Below, piece by piece: positions 9,632 to 17,041 of a stretch of DNA of 61,879 nucleotides. Position numbers and translations under genes: made by a program. The notes below the pieces were generated by a model. The model ran no database searches and was not told the origin of the DNA. It saw only the letters and a list, made by a program, of their open reading frames with translations. Origin of the DNA: Chitinophagales bacterium (GTDB lineage Bacteria; Bacteroidota; Bacteroidia; Chitinophagales; JADIYW01); assembly GCA_017984135.1 (NCBI GenBank), contig JAGNZZ010000012.1, forward strand, positions 1-61,879, in the 5' to 3' direction. Within the stretch, counting starts at the first letter, position 1, and the number at the start of each line of letters is the position of its first letter.

Positions 9632-11245
9632 ATGACAAATATTGAGATTGCACAGCATTTTGCCTTATTGGCTGATTTGATGGAATTGCATGGTGAAAAT
9701 TCATTTAAAATTAAAAGTTATGAATATGCAGGGCGAACGTTAAAAAAAATCAATGAATCTTTGTCAGATTTATCTATCGAAGAATTAGAGAAAGTAGATG
9801 GTGTAGGCAAAGCCATTGCTGCCAAAATTTTTCATTTAGCACATACGGGAAAATTAGATTTATTAGAGAAATATTTAGCCATTACACCAATAGGTGTAGT
9901 GGAAATGATGCGATTGAAAGGCATTGGCTCAAAAAAAATTGCTCAACTTTGGAAAGAATTAAACATAGAAAGTATCGGCGAATTAGAATATGCATGCCAA
10001 GAAAACAGATTGATAGAGTTAAAAGGTTTTGGCTTTAAAACACAAGAAAATATTTTACAACAAATACAATTTATCAAACAAAGTGCTCATCAATTTTTAT
10101 GGTCGAACTTAGAAGAATTAGCCAATGAAATATTGGTAGAAATACAACAAGATTATCCTTCATTTTTAATTTCTACCGCTGGCGATTTTAGAAGAAAGAA
10201 GATAACATTAGAAGGCATTGATTTTTTAATGGCATTGGAAGATGATGCCATTCAAACATTTATTCTTGAAAAATACAAACAATACCCTGTTTATTTTGAG
10301 TTTTGCAGTCAAGATGATTTTTATTTGAAATTACTTCAAATGTCTAGTGATAAAGAGCATTTTGGGTTTTTGTCATTTAAACTTCAAGCATCGAAATATA
10401 CATCTGAAAATCAAATTTATGAAGAGGCAGGTTTTCCATTTATTGCACCAGAATTGCGTGATAATCAAATAGAATGGAAGTTAGTGGAAGAAAATAAATT
10501 GGACAAATTGGTTGATTTGCAAGATATTAAAGGTGTTGTTCACGCACATAGTACGTATAGTGATGGAACGAATACACTAGAAGATTTAGCCACTTACTGC
10601 AAGCATCAAGGATTTGAATATTTAGTGATTTCCGACCATAGTAAAAGTGCTTTTTATGCCAATGGTTTGTCTGAAGAAAGAATTATTTTGCAACATCAAG
10701 CAATTGATAAGTTAAATGAACAATTATTCCCATTTAAAATTTTTAAAAGTATTGAATCGGATATTTTATATGATGGAGAATTAGACTATGATACGTCTTT
10801 ATTAAAATCATTTGATATGGTAATTGCATCGGTACATTCGCAATTAAAAATGAACGAAGCGCGTGCAATGCTACGTTTGATAAATGCCATTGAAAATCCA
10901 TATACCACTATTTTAGGACATCCAACCGGCAGATTGTTGTTGTCAAGAGCTGGCTATCCTATTGATCATAAAAAAATAATTGATGCATGTGCTGCCAATC
11001 AAGTTTGTATAGAATTGAATGCTAATCCTTATCGTTTAGATTTGGATTATAAATGGATATCTTATTGTCAAGAAAAAGGAGTGAAAATATCCATCAATCC
11101 AGATGCACATAATTTACGTGGTGTGCAAGATATTCGTTATGGCATTTTTGCGGCTAGAAAAGGAGCGTTGTTGAAAGAAAATACGTTGAATGCATTAAGT
11201 AAAGATAATTTTGAAAAATATATCAAAACAAAAAACAGCCAATAG
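9632..11245 (+). CDS. polX: PolX-like protein: HhH + degenerate polymerase beta + PHP phosphoesterase
   Basis: 537 residues. Helix-hairpin-helix DNA-binding region at residues 50-145 (VDGVGKAIAAKI, LKGIGSKKIA). A polymerase-beta-like region follows: TAGDFRRKKITLEGIDFL at 182-199 corresponds to the family block GS-RR-ET-GDID, but the first catalytic Asp is missing (EGID instead of GDID; Asp197 retained). The C-terminal PHP domain has HAHSTYSDG (His304, His306, Asp311), ISDHSKS, ASVHS, LGHPTG and NPDAH metal-binding motifs, so 3'-5' exonuclease or AP-endonuclease activity is likely intact. Role: DNA repair, cytoplasm. Divergent from the penicillin-acylase gene. DNA synthesis activity is doubtful. 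Confidence 0.85.
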   Translation: MTNIEIAQHFALLADLMELHGENSFKIKSYEYAGRTLKKINESLSDLSIEELEKVDGVGKAIAAKIFHLAHTGKLDLLEKYLAITPIGVVEMMRLKGIGSKKIAQLWKELNIESIGELEYACQENRLIELKGFGFKTQENILQQIQFIKQSAHQFLWSNLEELANEILVEIQQDYPSFLISTAGDFRRKKITLEGIDFLMALEDDAIQTFILEKYKQYPVYFEFCSQDDFYLKLLQMSSDKEHFGFLSFKLQASKYTSENQIYEEAGFPFIAPELRDNQIEWKLVEENKLDKLVDLQDIKGVVHAHSTYSDGTNTLEDLATYCKHQGFEYLVISDHSKSAFYANGLSEERIILQHQAIDKLNEQLFPFKIFKSIESDILYDGELDYDTSLLKSFDMVIASVHSQLKMNEARAMLRLINAIENPYTTILGHPTGRLLLSRAGYPIDHKKIIDACAANQVCIELNANPYRLDLDYKWISYCQEKGVKISINPDAHNLRGVQDIRYGIFAARKGALLKENTLNALSKDNFEKYIKTKNSQ

Positions 11246-11273
11246 CATTTTGTATATTTGTAAAAAATTATTG

Positions 11274-11810
11274 ATGAAGAATTTTATTTTAATTTTATTT
11301 TTAATGGCATCCACTACCTTATTGGTATTGCAGTGTAATCATAAAGAAGATAATGCAACGTTGACTGTTGAAAAATTTGATAGAGATTCTATTCGAAAAT
11401 ACGATACCACCTTGAAAAAAGTAGATTCCGCACTTTTGAAATTTGAACAACAAGAAGCAGAACGATTGAAAAATATTACATCTATAAAGTTTGACAAAGA
11501 AGTGTATGATTTTGGTGCTTGCCAAGAAGGCGAAATGGTGAAAAAAACTATTGAGTTCACCAATACCGGCAAATTACCTTTGGTTATTAATCAAGCGTAT
11601 GGAAGTTGTGGATGTACAGTACCAACTTATGATAAAGAACCCGTTCAGCCAGGCAAAAAAGGAAAATTAGTGATTGAATTTAATTCAAAAAACAGAACAG
11701 GTGCCAATACCAAAACAGTTACTATTTTAGCAAATACACAACCAGAAGCAACCTCCATTTCCTTTAGTATTAAAGTAAAAAACGCCAAAGATAAAAAGAG
11801 TTGGTTTTAA
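11274..11810 (+). CDS. DUF1573 lipoprotein
   Basis: 178 residues from the ATG at 11274; a longer frame from 11211 overlaps polX, but the signal peptide and lipobox (LVLQC, Cys about 21) argue for the internal ATG. The C-terminal 100 residues carry KEVYDFGACQEGE, FTNTGKLPLVI and GSCGCTVPTY, the immunoglobulin-like DUF1573 domain common in Bacteroidota. Function is unknown; it is presumed anchored in an envelope membrane. It lies 28 bp after polX and 9 bp before the prenyltransferase gene, so all three probably form one operon. Confidence 0.82.
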   Translation: MKNFILILFLMASTTLLVLQCNHKEDNATLTVEKFDRDSIRKYDTTLKKVDSALLKFEQQEAERLKNITSIKFDKEVYDFGACQEGEMVKKTIEFTNTGKLPLVINQAYGSCGCTVPTYDKEPVQPGKKGKLVIEFNSKNRTGANTKTVTILANTQPEATSISFSIKVKNAKDKKSWF

Positions 11811-11819
11811 AATTATTGA

Positions 11820-12728
11820 ATGAAAAAATACCTTTCCTTAGTTAAGTTTTCTCATACCATTTTTGCATTGCCATTTGCACTAATCGGGTTTTTTCTAGGT
11901 ATGTATGCCGTTACCACATCCGAGCTTTTATATGCGAATTTTATAGGAATTCAAAAGTTTGTAATCTTTTTTAAACTACATGGAACATTGTTTTTATTCG
12001 TATTGCTCTGTATGGTTACAGCTCGTAATGCTGCCATGGCATTTAATAGGTATATCGATCGAAAATTTGATGAACAAAATCCTCGAACAGCTATTCGTGA
12101 AATCCCTTCAGGAATTATTACACCTGGCAATGCTTTATTTTTTATTAGTATAAATGTGATGTTATTCGTGGCGACTACTTATTTTATAAATAGCATTTGT
12201 TTTTATTTATCACCCATCGCATTGTTTGTAATTTTAGGTTATTCACTAACCAAACGATTTACGTTTTTATGTCATTTAATTTTAGGTGTAGGTTTGGCAT
12301 TAGCGCCAATTGGTGCATTTTTAGCCGTTAAAGGAAGTTTTGAATTATTGCCGTTGATGTTTTCATTTGCTGTATTTTTTTGGGTTTCAGGTTTTGATAT
12401 CATTTATGCCCTGCAAGATGAACAATTCGACAAAGAAAACCAATTGCATTCCATTCCATCTTATTTTGGCCAATCCAAAGCGAAATGGATATCCAGAGCG
12501 TTGCACTTTGGTGCAATTACTTGTTTATTTGTAGCTGGCGTATTTGGGAATTTCGTAAGTGTTTTTTGGATAGGATTTTTTGTGTTTGTGTTGTTGTTGT
12601 TTTATCAGCATTTTTTAATTTTCAAATATGGATTACAAAAAATAGACTTAGCCTTTTTTACCACTAATGGCATAGCCAGCATCTTATTTGCTTTGTGTGT
12701 AATTACAGAAATAATTATGCATTTATAA
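11820..12728 (+). CDS. UbiA-family aromatic prenyltransferase (4-hydroxybenzoate/MqnP type)
   Basis: 302 residues, polytopic. Two Asp-rich Mg-diphosphate motifs are present: NRYIDRKFDEQN (about residues 77-88) and ALQDEQFDKENQLHSIP (about 196-212). This combination is typical of the 4-hydroxybenzoate polyprenyltransferase-like group, which in menaquinone-using Bacteroidota often acts in the futalosine route (MqnP). Reaction: transfer of a polyprenyl chain from its diphosphate to an aromatic ring in the inner membrane. Which quinone precursor it uses cannot be decided here. Likely co-transcribed with the DUF1573 gene and followed 58 bp later by ruvX. Confidence 0.82.
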   Translation: MKKYLSLVKFSHTIFALPFALIGFFLGMYAVTTSELLYANFIGIQKFVIFFKLHGTLFLFVLLCMVTARNAAMAFNRYIDRKFDEQNPRTAIREIPSGIITPGNALFFISINVMLFVATTYFINSICFYLSPIALFVILGYSLTKRFTFLCHLILGVGLALAPIGAFLAVKGSFELLPLMFSFAVFFWVSGFDIIYALQDEQFDKENQLHSIPSYFGQSKAKWISRALHFGAITCLFVAGVFGNFVSVFWIGFFVFVLLLFYQHFLIFKYGLQKIDLAFFTTNGIASILFALCVITEIIMHL

Positions 12729-12786
12729 AATTGATATGTATGTGCATTAGGATTATTTCATTACTTCATTACGTCATTCTTTTATT

Positions 12787-13194
12787 ATGAAGATACTTGC
12801 TATCGATTATGGAACTAAAAGAACCGGATTTGCCATTTCCGATGTAAATAAAATATTTGCGTTTGGCTTGTCCACACAAGAAACAAAAAACAATATTACA
12901 TATATACAGTCACTTTTGGCAAAAGAAAAAATAGATACGATTGTAATTGGATTGCCCAAAAAATTAAACAACGAATTTGCAGAAATCGTACCTAAGATAC
13001 AAGGTTTTAAACAAACATTAAATCAAACATTTCCAACCATAAAAATTATCGATGTAGATGAACGATTTACCTCTAAAATGGCATTTCAATCCATGCTCGA
13101 TAGTGGCATGAAGAAAAAACAACGCCAAAATAAAGCTTTGATCGACGAGATTTCAGCCACCATAATTTTGCAAAATTATTTGGAATGTTTATGA
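12787..13194 (+). CDS. ruvX: RuvX/YqgF putative Holliday junction resolvase, also linked to pre-16S rRNA processing
   Basis: 135 residues, the standard length. The RNase H-like fold is shown by LAIDYGTKRTGFAISD at the N-terminus (first catalytic Asp), VIGLPKK in the middle and DVDERFTSKMA near residue 95, with the last acidic residue in the ALIDEISATIILQ segment. Cytoplasmic. In other bacteria the protein takes part in 16S rRNA 5' maturation. It precedes def by 110 bp; def has its own promoter box. Confidence 0.93.
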   Translation: MKILAIDYGTKRTGFAISDVNKIFAFGLSTQETKNNITYIQSLLAKEKIDTIVIGLPKKLNNEFAEIVPKIQGFKQTLNQTFPTIKIIDVDERFTSKMAFQSMLDSGMKKKQRQNKALIDEISATIILQNYLECL

Positions 13195-13241
13195 TTTAAT
13201 GCAATTAAATGATCACTAAATAAAATCTGTTTTTTATTTAA

Positions 13242-13249
13242 TACCTTTG
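13242..13249 (+). promoter_or_regulatory. -7 box TACCTTTG for def
   Basis: Perfect TAnnTTTG match 55 bp before the def start, giving a leader of about 50 nt. No clear -33 TTG. Confidence 0.45.
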
Positions 13250-13304
13250 TAGTAGTTTTTGAATGAAAATTTAAAACACTCAAATATCAATAATATTAGT
13301 AAAC

Positions 13305-13865
13305 ATGTTACTTCCAATTACACTATATGGCGATCCTGTTTTAAAAAAACAAGCAGAAGAAATTTCTGTTGAATATCCTGAGTTGCAAGCTCTCATAAAA
13401 AATATGTGGCAAACCATGTATGTTGCTTCCGGCGTTGGTATCGCAGCACCTCAAGTAGGTTTATCCATTCGCTTGTTTGTGGTGGATACCGTTCAACTGG
13501 CTGATAAGAAAAAATCAAACTTTCAAGGGATTAAAAAAGTATTTATCAATCCTACTATAGAAGAAGAAACTGGAGACGAATGGAAATATGAAGAAGGCTG
13601 TTTAAGTATTCCTGGAATTCGTGAAGATGTATTCCGACAATCAACCATAAAAATTCATTATTACGATGAAAATTTTAATGAATTTAATGAAACATACGAT
13701 GATATTAATGCGCGCGTCATCCAACATGAATACGACCACATCGAAGGTGTTTTATTTACAGATAAATTAAAACCACTCAAAAAGAAATTGCTCATATCCA
13801 AATTAAATAAAATTGCACGTGGTGAAGTAGATGTGGATTATCGCGTAAAAGTGTATAAGAAATAA
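13305..13865 (+). CDS. def: Peptide deformylase
   Basis: 186 residues. All three family motifs are present: GVGIAAPQVG (near residue 43), EEGCLSIPG (Cys metal ligand, near 100) and QHEYDHIEGVLF (HExxH, near 143). The enzyme removes the N-formyl group from nascent proteins, using Fe2+ or a similar metal, in the cytoplasm. The gene converges with a minus-strand carboxypeptidase-regulatory-domain gene, leaving only 9 bp between the stops, and no clear terminator there. Confidence 0.97.
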   Translation: MLLPITLYGDPVLKKQAEEISVEYPELQALIKNMWQTMYVASGVGIAAPQVGLSIRLFVVDTVQLADKKKSNFQGIKKVFINPTIEEETGDEWKYEEGCLSIPGIREDVFRQSTIKIHYYDENFNEFNETYDDINARVIQHEYDHIEGVLFTDKLKPLKKKLLISKLNKIARGEVDVDYRVKVYKK

Positions 13866-13874
13866 ACAACAAAA

Positions 13875-14507
13875 CTACTGTTTTTTCTTCTTCCTAGCTT
13901 TTATATCTTTTATGAAATTTGCCCAAGCAAACGGATTCGTTAACGAAATGCCAGGATGCTGATTTCCGTATCGATTGTAATAATAATTTGCTTGAGATTG
14001 CACATATTGATTAAAATTCTCTTTGCCATCAAAATTGGTTTTGCCGGAAATCTCATCATTTAATATCGACTGTTCAATCGTGTGTTGTGCTAAATCTTGC
14101 AAGTTATTCGGAATATCTAAATTCAACATCGCATGCCGCAATTGACCAGGCGTTGGCAAAGGACGAATCGTCACATTTCCCAATTGCACATAATCCTTAT
14201 CTAAGGAAATGTCTTTAGAAAAAGAAGTTACTTCCAAATCCGATGGAATGGCAATTTTAAACGTTTTAAACCCTAATGATTTCACTAAAATCGTGTCACC
14301 TTTTCCGGCTACAAATGAGAAAAATCCATCATATCCTGAAATAGTTCCACGGTTTTCACCTTGCACATACACTGCACAAAATGGAATGGGAGAATTAGCT
14401 TCTGCCTCACGCACAAAACCTGAAAATTGCACCACATCTTTTGCAAGACTAATATTGGCAAACAATAATATAAAATTCAAAAAGTAAAAAAGACGCATCA
14501 TGCTCAT
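13875..14507 (-). CDS. Secreted protein with carboxypeptidase-D regulatory-like domain
   Basis: 210 residues. A signal peptide (about residues 1-22, ending FANISLAK) is followed by a beta-sandwich CarboxypepD_reg-like domain: SGFVREAEANSPIPFCAVYV, GENRGTISGYDGFFSF, KSLGFKT (residues 28-85). The remainder has no recognised domain and ends in a Lys-rich tail (ARKKKK). These domains often form the N-terminal plug region of TonB-dependent receptors in Bacteroidota, but here no barrel follows, so the protein stands alone. Function unknown. Promoter box TAATTTTG lies 8 bp upstream. Alternative starts exist at the second and third Met (residues 3 and 4). Confidence 0.75.
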   Translation of the reverse strand: MSMMRLFYFLNFILLFANISLAKDVVQFSGFVREAEANSPIPFCAVYVQGENRGTISGYDGFFSFVAGKGDTILVKSLGFKTFKIAIPSDLEVTSFSKDISLDKDYVQLGNVTIRPLPTPGQLRHAMLNLDIPNNLQDLAQHTIEQSILNDEISGKTNFDGKENFNQYVQSQANYYYNRYGNQHPGISLTNPFAWANFIKDIKARKKKKQ

Positions 14508-14515
14508 AATTCTTT

Positions 14516-14523
14516 CAAAATTA
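14516..14523 (-). promoter_or_regulatory. -7 box TAATTTTG for the carboxypeptidase-regulatory-domain gene
   Basis: Perfect TAnnTTTG on the minus strand, 8 bp before the ATG at 14507. Confidence 0.4.
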
Positions 14524-14660
14524 ATACCATTATTTGGTTAATTCCCAATTTTATCATTTAATAATATTTTTTAACACATTTTTTAGTCGTGCTTAGTGAA
14601 TACTAAATGGTGAATCGGGATAAGTAATTCAAATACAACGTTTCGACCAATGAAAGCAAC

Positions 14661-14708
14661 TCCGCCCTTGCCAGGTGTTATCACTCCGCTCTTGCTAGGT
14701 GTTATCAC
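14661..14708. repeat. Two tandem 24-bp repeats containing GGTGTTATCAC
   Basis: Copy 1 at 14661-14684 and copy 2 at 14685-14708 differ at only two of 24 positions (TCCGCyCTTGCyAGGTGTTATCAC, with y marking the variable bases). An inverted copy of the core, GGTGATAACACC, is at 14794-14805 and pairs perfectly over 12 bases with GGTGTTATCACC at 14698-14709, enclosing about 84 AT-rich bases. The GC content stands out from the flanks. Could be a decayed mobile-element end, a protein-binding site or an RNA stem. Confidence 0.6.
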
Positions 14709-14793
14709 CTGTCAACTATTTCCTGAAAATATTATCTTTAAAATAAGATATGTTTTAAGAAAATTAAGAAAGTCTATCGTGATGTAGTAGCAA

Positions 14794-14805
14794 GGTGATA
14801 ACACC
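14794..14805. repeat. Inverted copy of the GGTGTTATCACC core
   Basis: GGTGATAACACC is the exact reverse complement of 14698-14709. The surrounding bases (AGCAAGGTG, ACCATGCGAGGG) also resemble the direct copies in reverse. Confidence 0.5.
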
Positions 14806-14846
14806 ATGCGAGGGTAAAGAAGTTTTTGTCTTCCATCGTTTTCAAA

Positions 14847-14879
14847 TTGTCGACTAAATACTATTTTTTCTTACCTTTG
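14847..14879 (+). promoter_or_regulatory. Promoter of the M20 peptidase (TTG-N22-TACCTTTG)
   Basis: TTG at 14847-14849 and TACCTTTG at 14872-14879, separated by 22 bp, 27 bp upstream of the ATG at 14907. It lies inside a longer open frame beginning at 14826, which decides for the downstream start. Confidence 0.6.
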
Positions 14880-14906
14880 AGCATTATTTATCCAAATCAA
14901 ATTCTT

Positions 14907-16295
14907 ATGAGCTATATCCAAAATATGATACATGAAAATAAAGATAGATATGTACAAGAATTGATGGATTGGTTGAAAATTCCTTCAGTTTCTGCCGACC
15001 CAAAATTTAAAGAGGATGTCATTAAAGCAGCAGCATATTTAAAACTACAGTTCGAGAAAATTGGCATGAATAACGTAGAGCTTTTACCAACTCAAGGTTA
15101 TCCTGTAGTTTATGCCGATAGAATAACAGATTCCTCAAAGCCAACGGTTTTAGTTTATGGTCATTACGATGTGCAACCAGCAGATCCTTATGAATTATGG
15201 ACTTCTCCACCATTCGAACCAGTAGTGAAAATAACAGATGTGCATCCACAAGGCGCCATTTTTGCACGTGGTGCTTGCGACGATAAAGGTCAAGTATTTA
15301 TGCACGTAAAAGCATTAGAAATGATGCTAGCTAATAACGATTTGCCTTGTAACATAAAAGTCATTATTGAAGGTGAAGAAGAAGTAGGCTCGGCGCATCT
15401 CGCCGAATTCTTAAAAGAAAATAAAGAGAAACTCCAAGCAGATGTCATTCTCATTTCCGATACCGGAATCATCAACAATGAAACACCTTGTATTACCAAT
15501 GGATTGCGTGGTTTGTGTTATATGGAAGTAGAGATAATAGGACCTAATCGCGATTTACATTCCGGTATTTACGGAGGTGGTGTCGATAATCCATTAAATG
15601 TATTGTGCAAATTAATTGGCTCGCTAAAAGATGAAAATGGACATATTACTATCGATGGTTTTTATGATGATGTGATAGAACTTAGTGCAGAAGAAAAACA
15701 ACAAATTAACGCCGTTCCCATTACGGAAAGCGATTTTGAAACCAGTATTGGTTTGCCAAAATCGTATGGAGAAAATGGCTATACTTTATTGGAACAATTA
15801 AGCATACGACCCACTTTAGATGTCAATGGAATTTGGGGCGGCTATATTGGAGAAGGAGCAAAAACCGTATTGCCGAGCAAAGCACAAGCAAAAATTTCGA
15901 TGCGCTTAGTACCAAATCAATCTTCTAAAAAGATAGCAGAATTGTTTACTAAGCATTTTGAGAAAATTGCACCAAACACTGTGAAAGTAAAAGTAACCGA
16001 ACATCATGGCGGCGAACCATATATAACGCCGGTGGATTCCATAGAATTTCAAGCAGCATACAAAGCCATGGAAACTACATTTGGTAAAAAACCATTGGCC
16101 ATGCGCAACGGAGCAAGTATTCCAATTGTAGCCTTGTTTGAAGAAATATTAGGATTAAAATCGGTGTTAATGGGATTTGGCTTAGATAGCGATGCCATCC
16201 ATTCACCCAATGAGCATTATGGCTTATTTAATTATTTCAAAGGAATTGAAACCATTCCATATTTTTATCAATATTATGCTGCGTTTAAAAAGTAA
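14907..16295 (+). CDS. M20 family dipeptidase/metallopeptidase
   Basis: 462 residues from the ATG at 14907 (starting MSYIQNMIHENKD); the upstream extension to 14826 would overlap the promoter. Metal-binding motifs are present: YGHYDVQPAD (His, about residue 85), RGACDDKGQ (bridging Asp), EGEEEVGS (catalytic and ligand Glu), SDTG, and a C-terminal AIHSPNEH His. The central part is the M20 dimerisation domain. Reaction: hydrolysis of dipeptides or short peptides in the cytoplasm with two zinc ions. The last 51 bp are repeated at 16849-16899, on the far side of a toxin-antitoxin-like pair. Confidence 0.92.
   Translation: MSYIQNMIHENKDRYVQELMDWLKIPSVSADPKFKEDVIKAAAYLKLQFEKIGMNNVELLPTQGYPVVYADRITDSSKPTVLVYGHYDVQPADPYELWTSPPFEPVVKITDVHPQGAIFARGACDDKGQVFMHVKALEMMLANNDLPCNIKVIIEGEEEVGSAHLAEFLKENKEKLQADVILISDTGIINNETPCITNGLRGLCYMEVEIIGPNRDLHSGIYGGGVDNPLNVLCKLIGSLKDENGHITIDGFYDDVIELSAEEKQQINAVPITESDFETSIGLPKSYGENGYTLLEQLSIRPTLDVNGIWGGYIGEGAKTVLPSKAQAKISMRLVPNQSSKKIAELFTKHFEKIAPNTVKVKVTEHHGGEPYITPVDSIEFQAAYKAMETTFGKKPLAMRNGASIPIVALFEEILGLKSVLMGFGLDSDAIHSPNEHYGLFNYFKGIETIPYFYQYYAAFKK
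16245..16295 (+). repeat. Direct repeat, left copy (3' end of the M20 gene)
   Basis: 51 bp ending in the M20 stop codon; 49 of 51 bases match 16849-16899, including an uninterrupted 38-bp identity (16245-16282). Confidence 0.85.
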
Positions 16296-16301
16296 CATTA
16301 A

Positions 16302-16586
16302 ATGTTGATTTGCAAAGAAATAATTTTTAGACAACATGCTTTAAAAAGAATGATTGAAAGAAATATTTCTTTTGATGAAATTGAATTTGGTGTAAAAAAT
16401 GGTGAAAACATTAAAAATTATTCAGAAGATAAACCATTTGAAAGCCAACTTTTATTTGTAAATTACAATGGCAAGATTTTTCATTTATTAGTATCAAAGG
16501 ATGAGATGAATCAGATTTGTTATATAATAACTGTTTATTTGCCTGATACTGATGTGTGGAAAGATGATTATAAAACAAGAAAATAA
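16302..16586 (+). CDS. DUF4258 protein, probable toxin-like component
   Basis: 94 residues. FRQHALKRMIERNISFDEIE near residues 9-28 and the later YNGKIFHLLVSKDE and YIITVYLPDTDVW segments fit the small DUF4258 family, which has a fold like RelE/HigB-type nucleases and is often paired with a YgiT zinc-finger partner. It begins 6 bp after the M20 stop and ends 6 bp before the zinc-finger gene. Toxin activity (probably RNA-directed) is an inference from the pairing; no catalytic residue can be assigned with certainty. Confidence 0.72.
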   Translation: MLICKEIIFRQHALKRMIERNISFDEIEFGVKNGENIKNYSEDKPFESQLLFVNYNGKIFHLLVSKDEMNQICYIITVYLPDTDVWKDDYKTRK

Positions 16587-16592
16587 TAAATA

Positions 16593-16817
16593 ATGAAAAC
16601 TTGTCCTATTTGTAAAATTGGAACTATTCAAGATAATGCAAAAACTTCTATAGCTGTTGAGAAAGAAGGAACGTTGATTGTAATTAAAAATGCAGATGCA
16701 CAAATTTGCGATAATTGTGGTGAAATTTTTCATACAACAACTACTGCTAAACAAATTTTATCAGTTACAGAAAAAGCTGTATTAAAAGGTGCAGAATTGG
16801 AATTGGTGAAATTGTAA
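16593..16817 (+). CDS. YgiT-type zinc-finger protein, probable antitoxin-like partner
   Basis: 74 residues. Two CxxC pairs, CPICKIG at residue 4 and CDNCGEIFH at about residue 38, form the zinc finger seen in the N-terminal domain of MqsA/YgiT antitoxins. The C-terminal helix-turn-helix of MqsA is absent, so direct autoregulation of the kind shown for MqsA is not expected. The 6-bp spacing to the DUF4258 gene indicates one transcript. The order toxin-then-antitoxin matches other DUF4258/YgiT pairs as I know them. Confidence 0.78.
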   Translation: MKTCPICKIGTIQDNAKTSIAVEKEGTLIVIKNADAQICDNCGEIFHTTTTAKQILSVTEKAVLKGAELELVKL

Positions 16818-16848
16818 TTGACATCATACACTTTCTTTATTTAAAGAC

Positions 16849-16899
16849 ATTGAAACCATTCCATATTTTTATCAATATTATGCTGCATTGAAAAAGTAA
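16849..16899 (+). repeat. Direct repeat, right copy (remnant of the M20 3' end)
   Basis: Encodes in frame IETIPYFYQYYAALKK and a stop, versus IETIPYFYQYYAAFKK at the true gene end. Weaker similarity continues a few codons leftwards (LFKD). Together with 16245-16295 it brackets the DUF4258/YgiT pair. Confidence 0.85.
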
Positions 16900-16928
16900 T
16901 TATTGAATTAATGAAATAATTCAATAAT
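16899..16928. repeat. Perfect 12-bp inverted repeat next to the repeat remnant
   Basis: ATTATTGAATTA (16899-16910) and TAATTCAATAAT (16917-16928) flank a 6-base loop. There is no U-tract on either side, so a terminator is unlikely. The decamer ATGAAATAAT occurs three times between 16911 and 17010. Confidence 0.45.
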
Positions 16929-17041
16929 GTGGTAATGAAATAATGATTTTTTTTACCGTCAACTCGACCGAATGAAGCGTTTTCGAAATGTAATGCTGGA
17001 ATGAAATAATTGATTTAGAAATTATCGAATTTAAAATAACT

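Larger units (their letters stand above)
14508..14906. other. 399-bp intergenic region with repeats and the M20 promoter
   Basis: Between divergent genes. The outer parts are AT-rich without a visible gene. The middle holds two tandem 24-bp GC-richer units and an inverted partial copy (14661-14820), and the right end holds the promoter of the M20 peptidase. Confidence 0.6.

Noticed and set aside
14661..14708. CRISPR
   Set aside because: Only two tandem units and no spacer.
14826..14906. Upstream extension of the M20 peptidase
   Set aside because: It contains the TTG-N22-TACCTTTG promoter and does not resemble the family N-terminus.
16899..16928. Rho-independent terminator
   Set aside because: The stem is purely AT-rich apart from one pair and has no U-tract on either strand.
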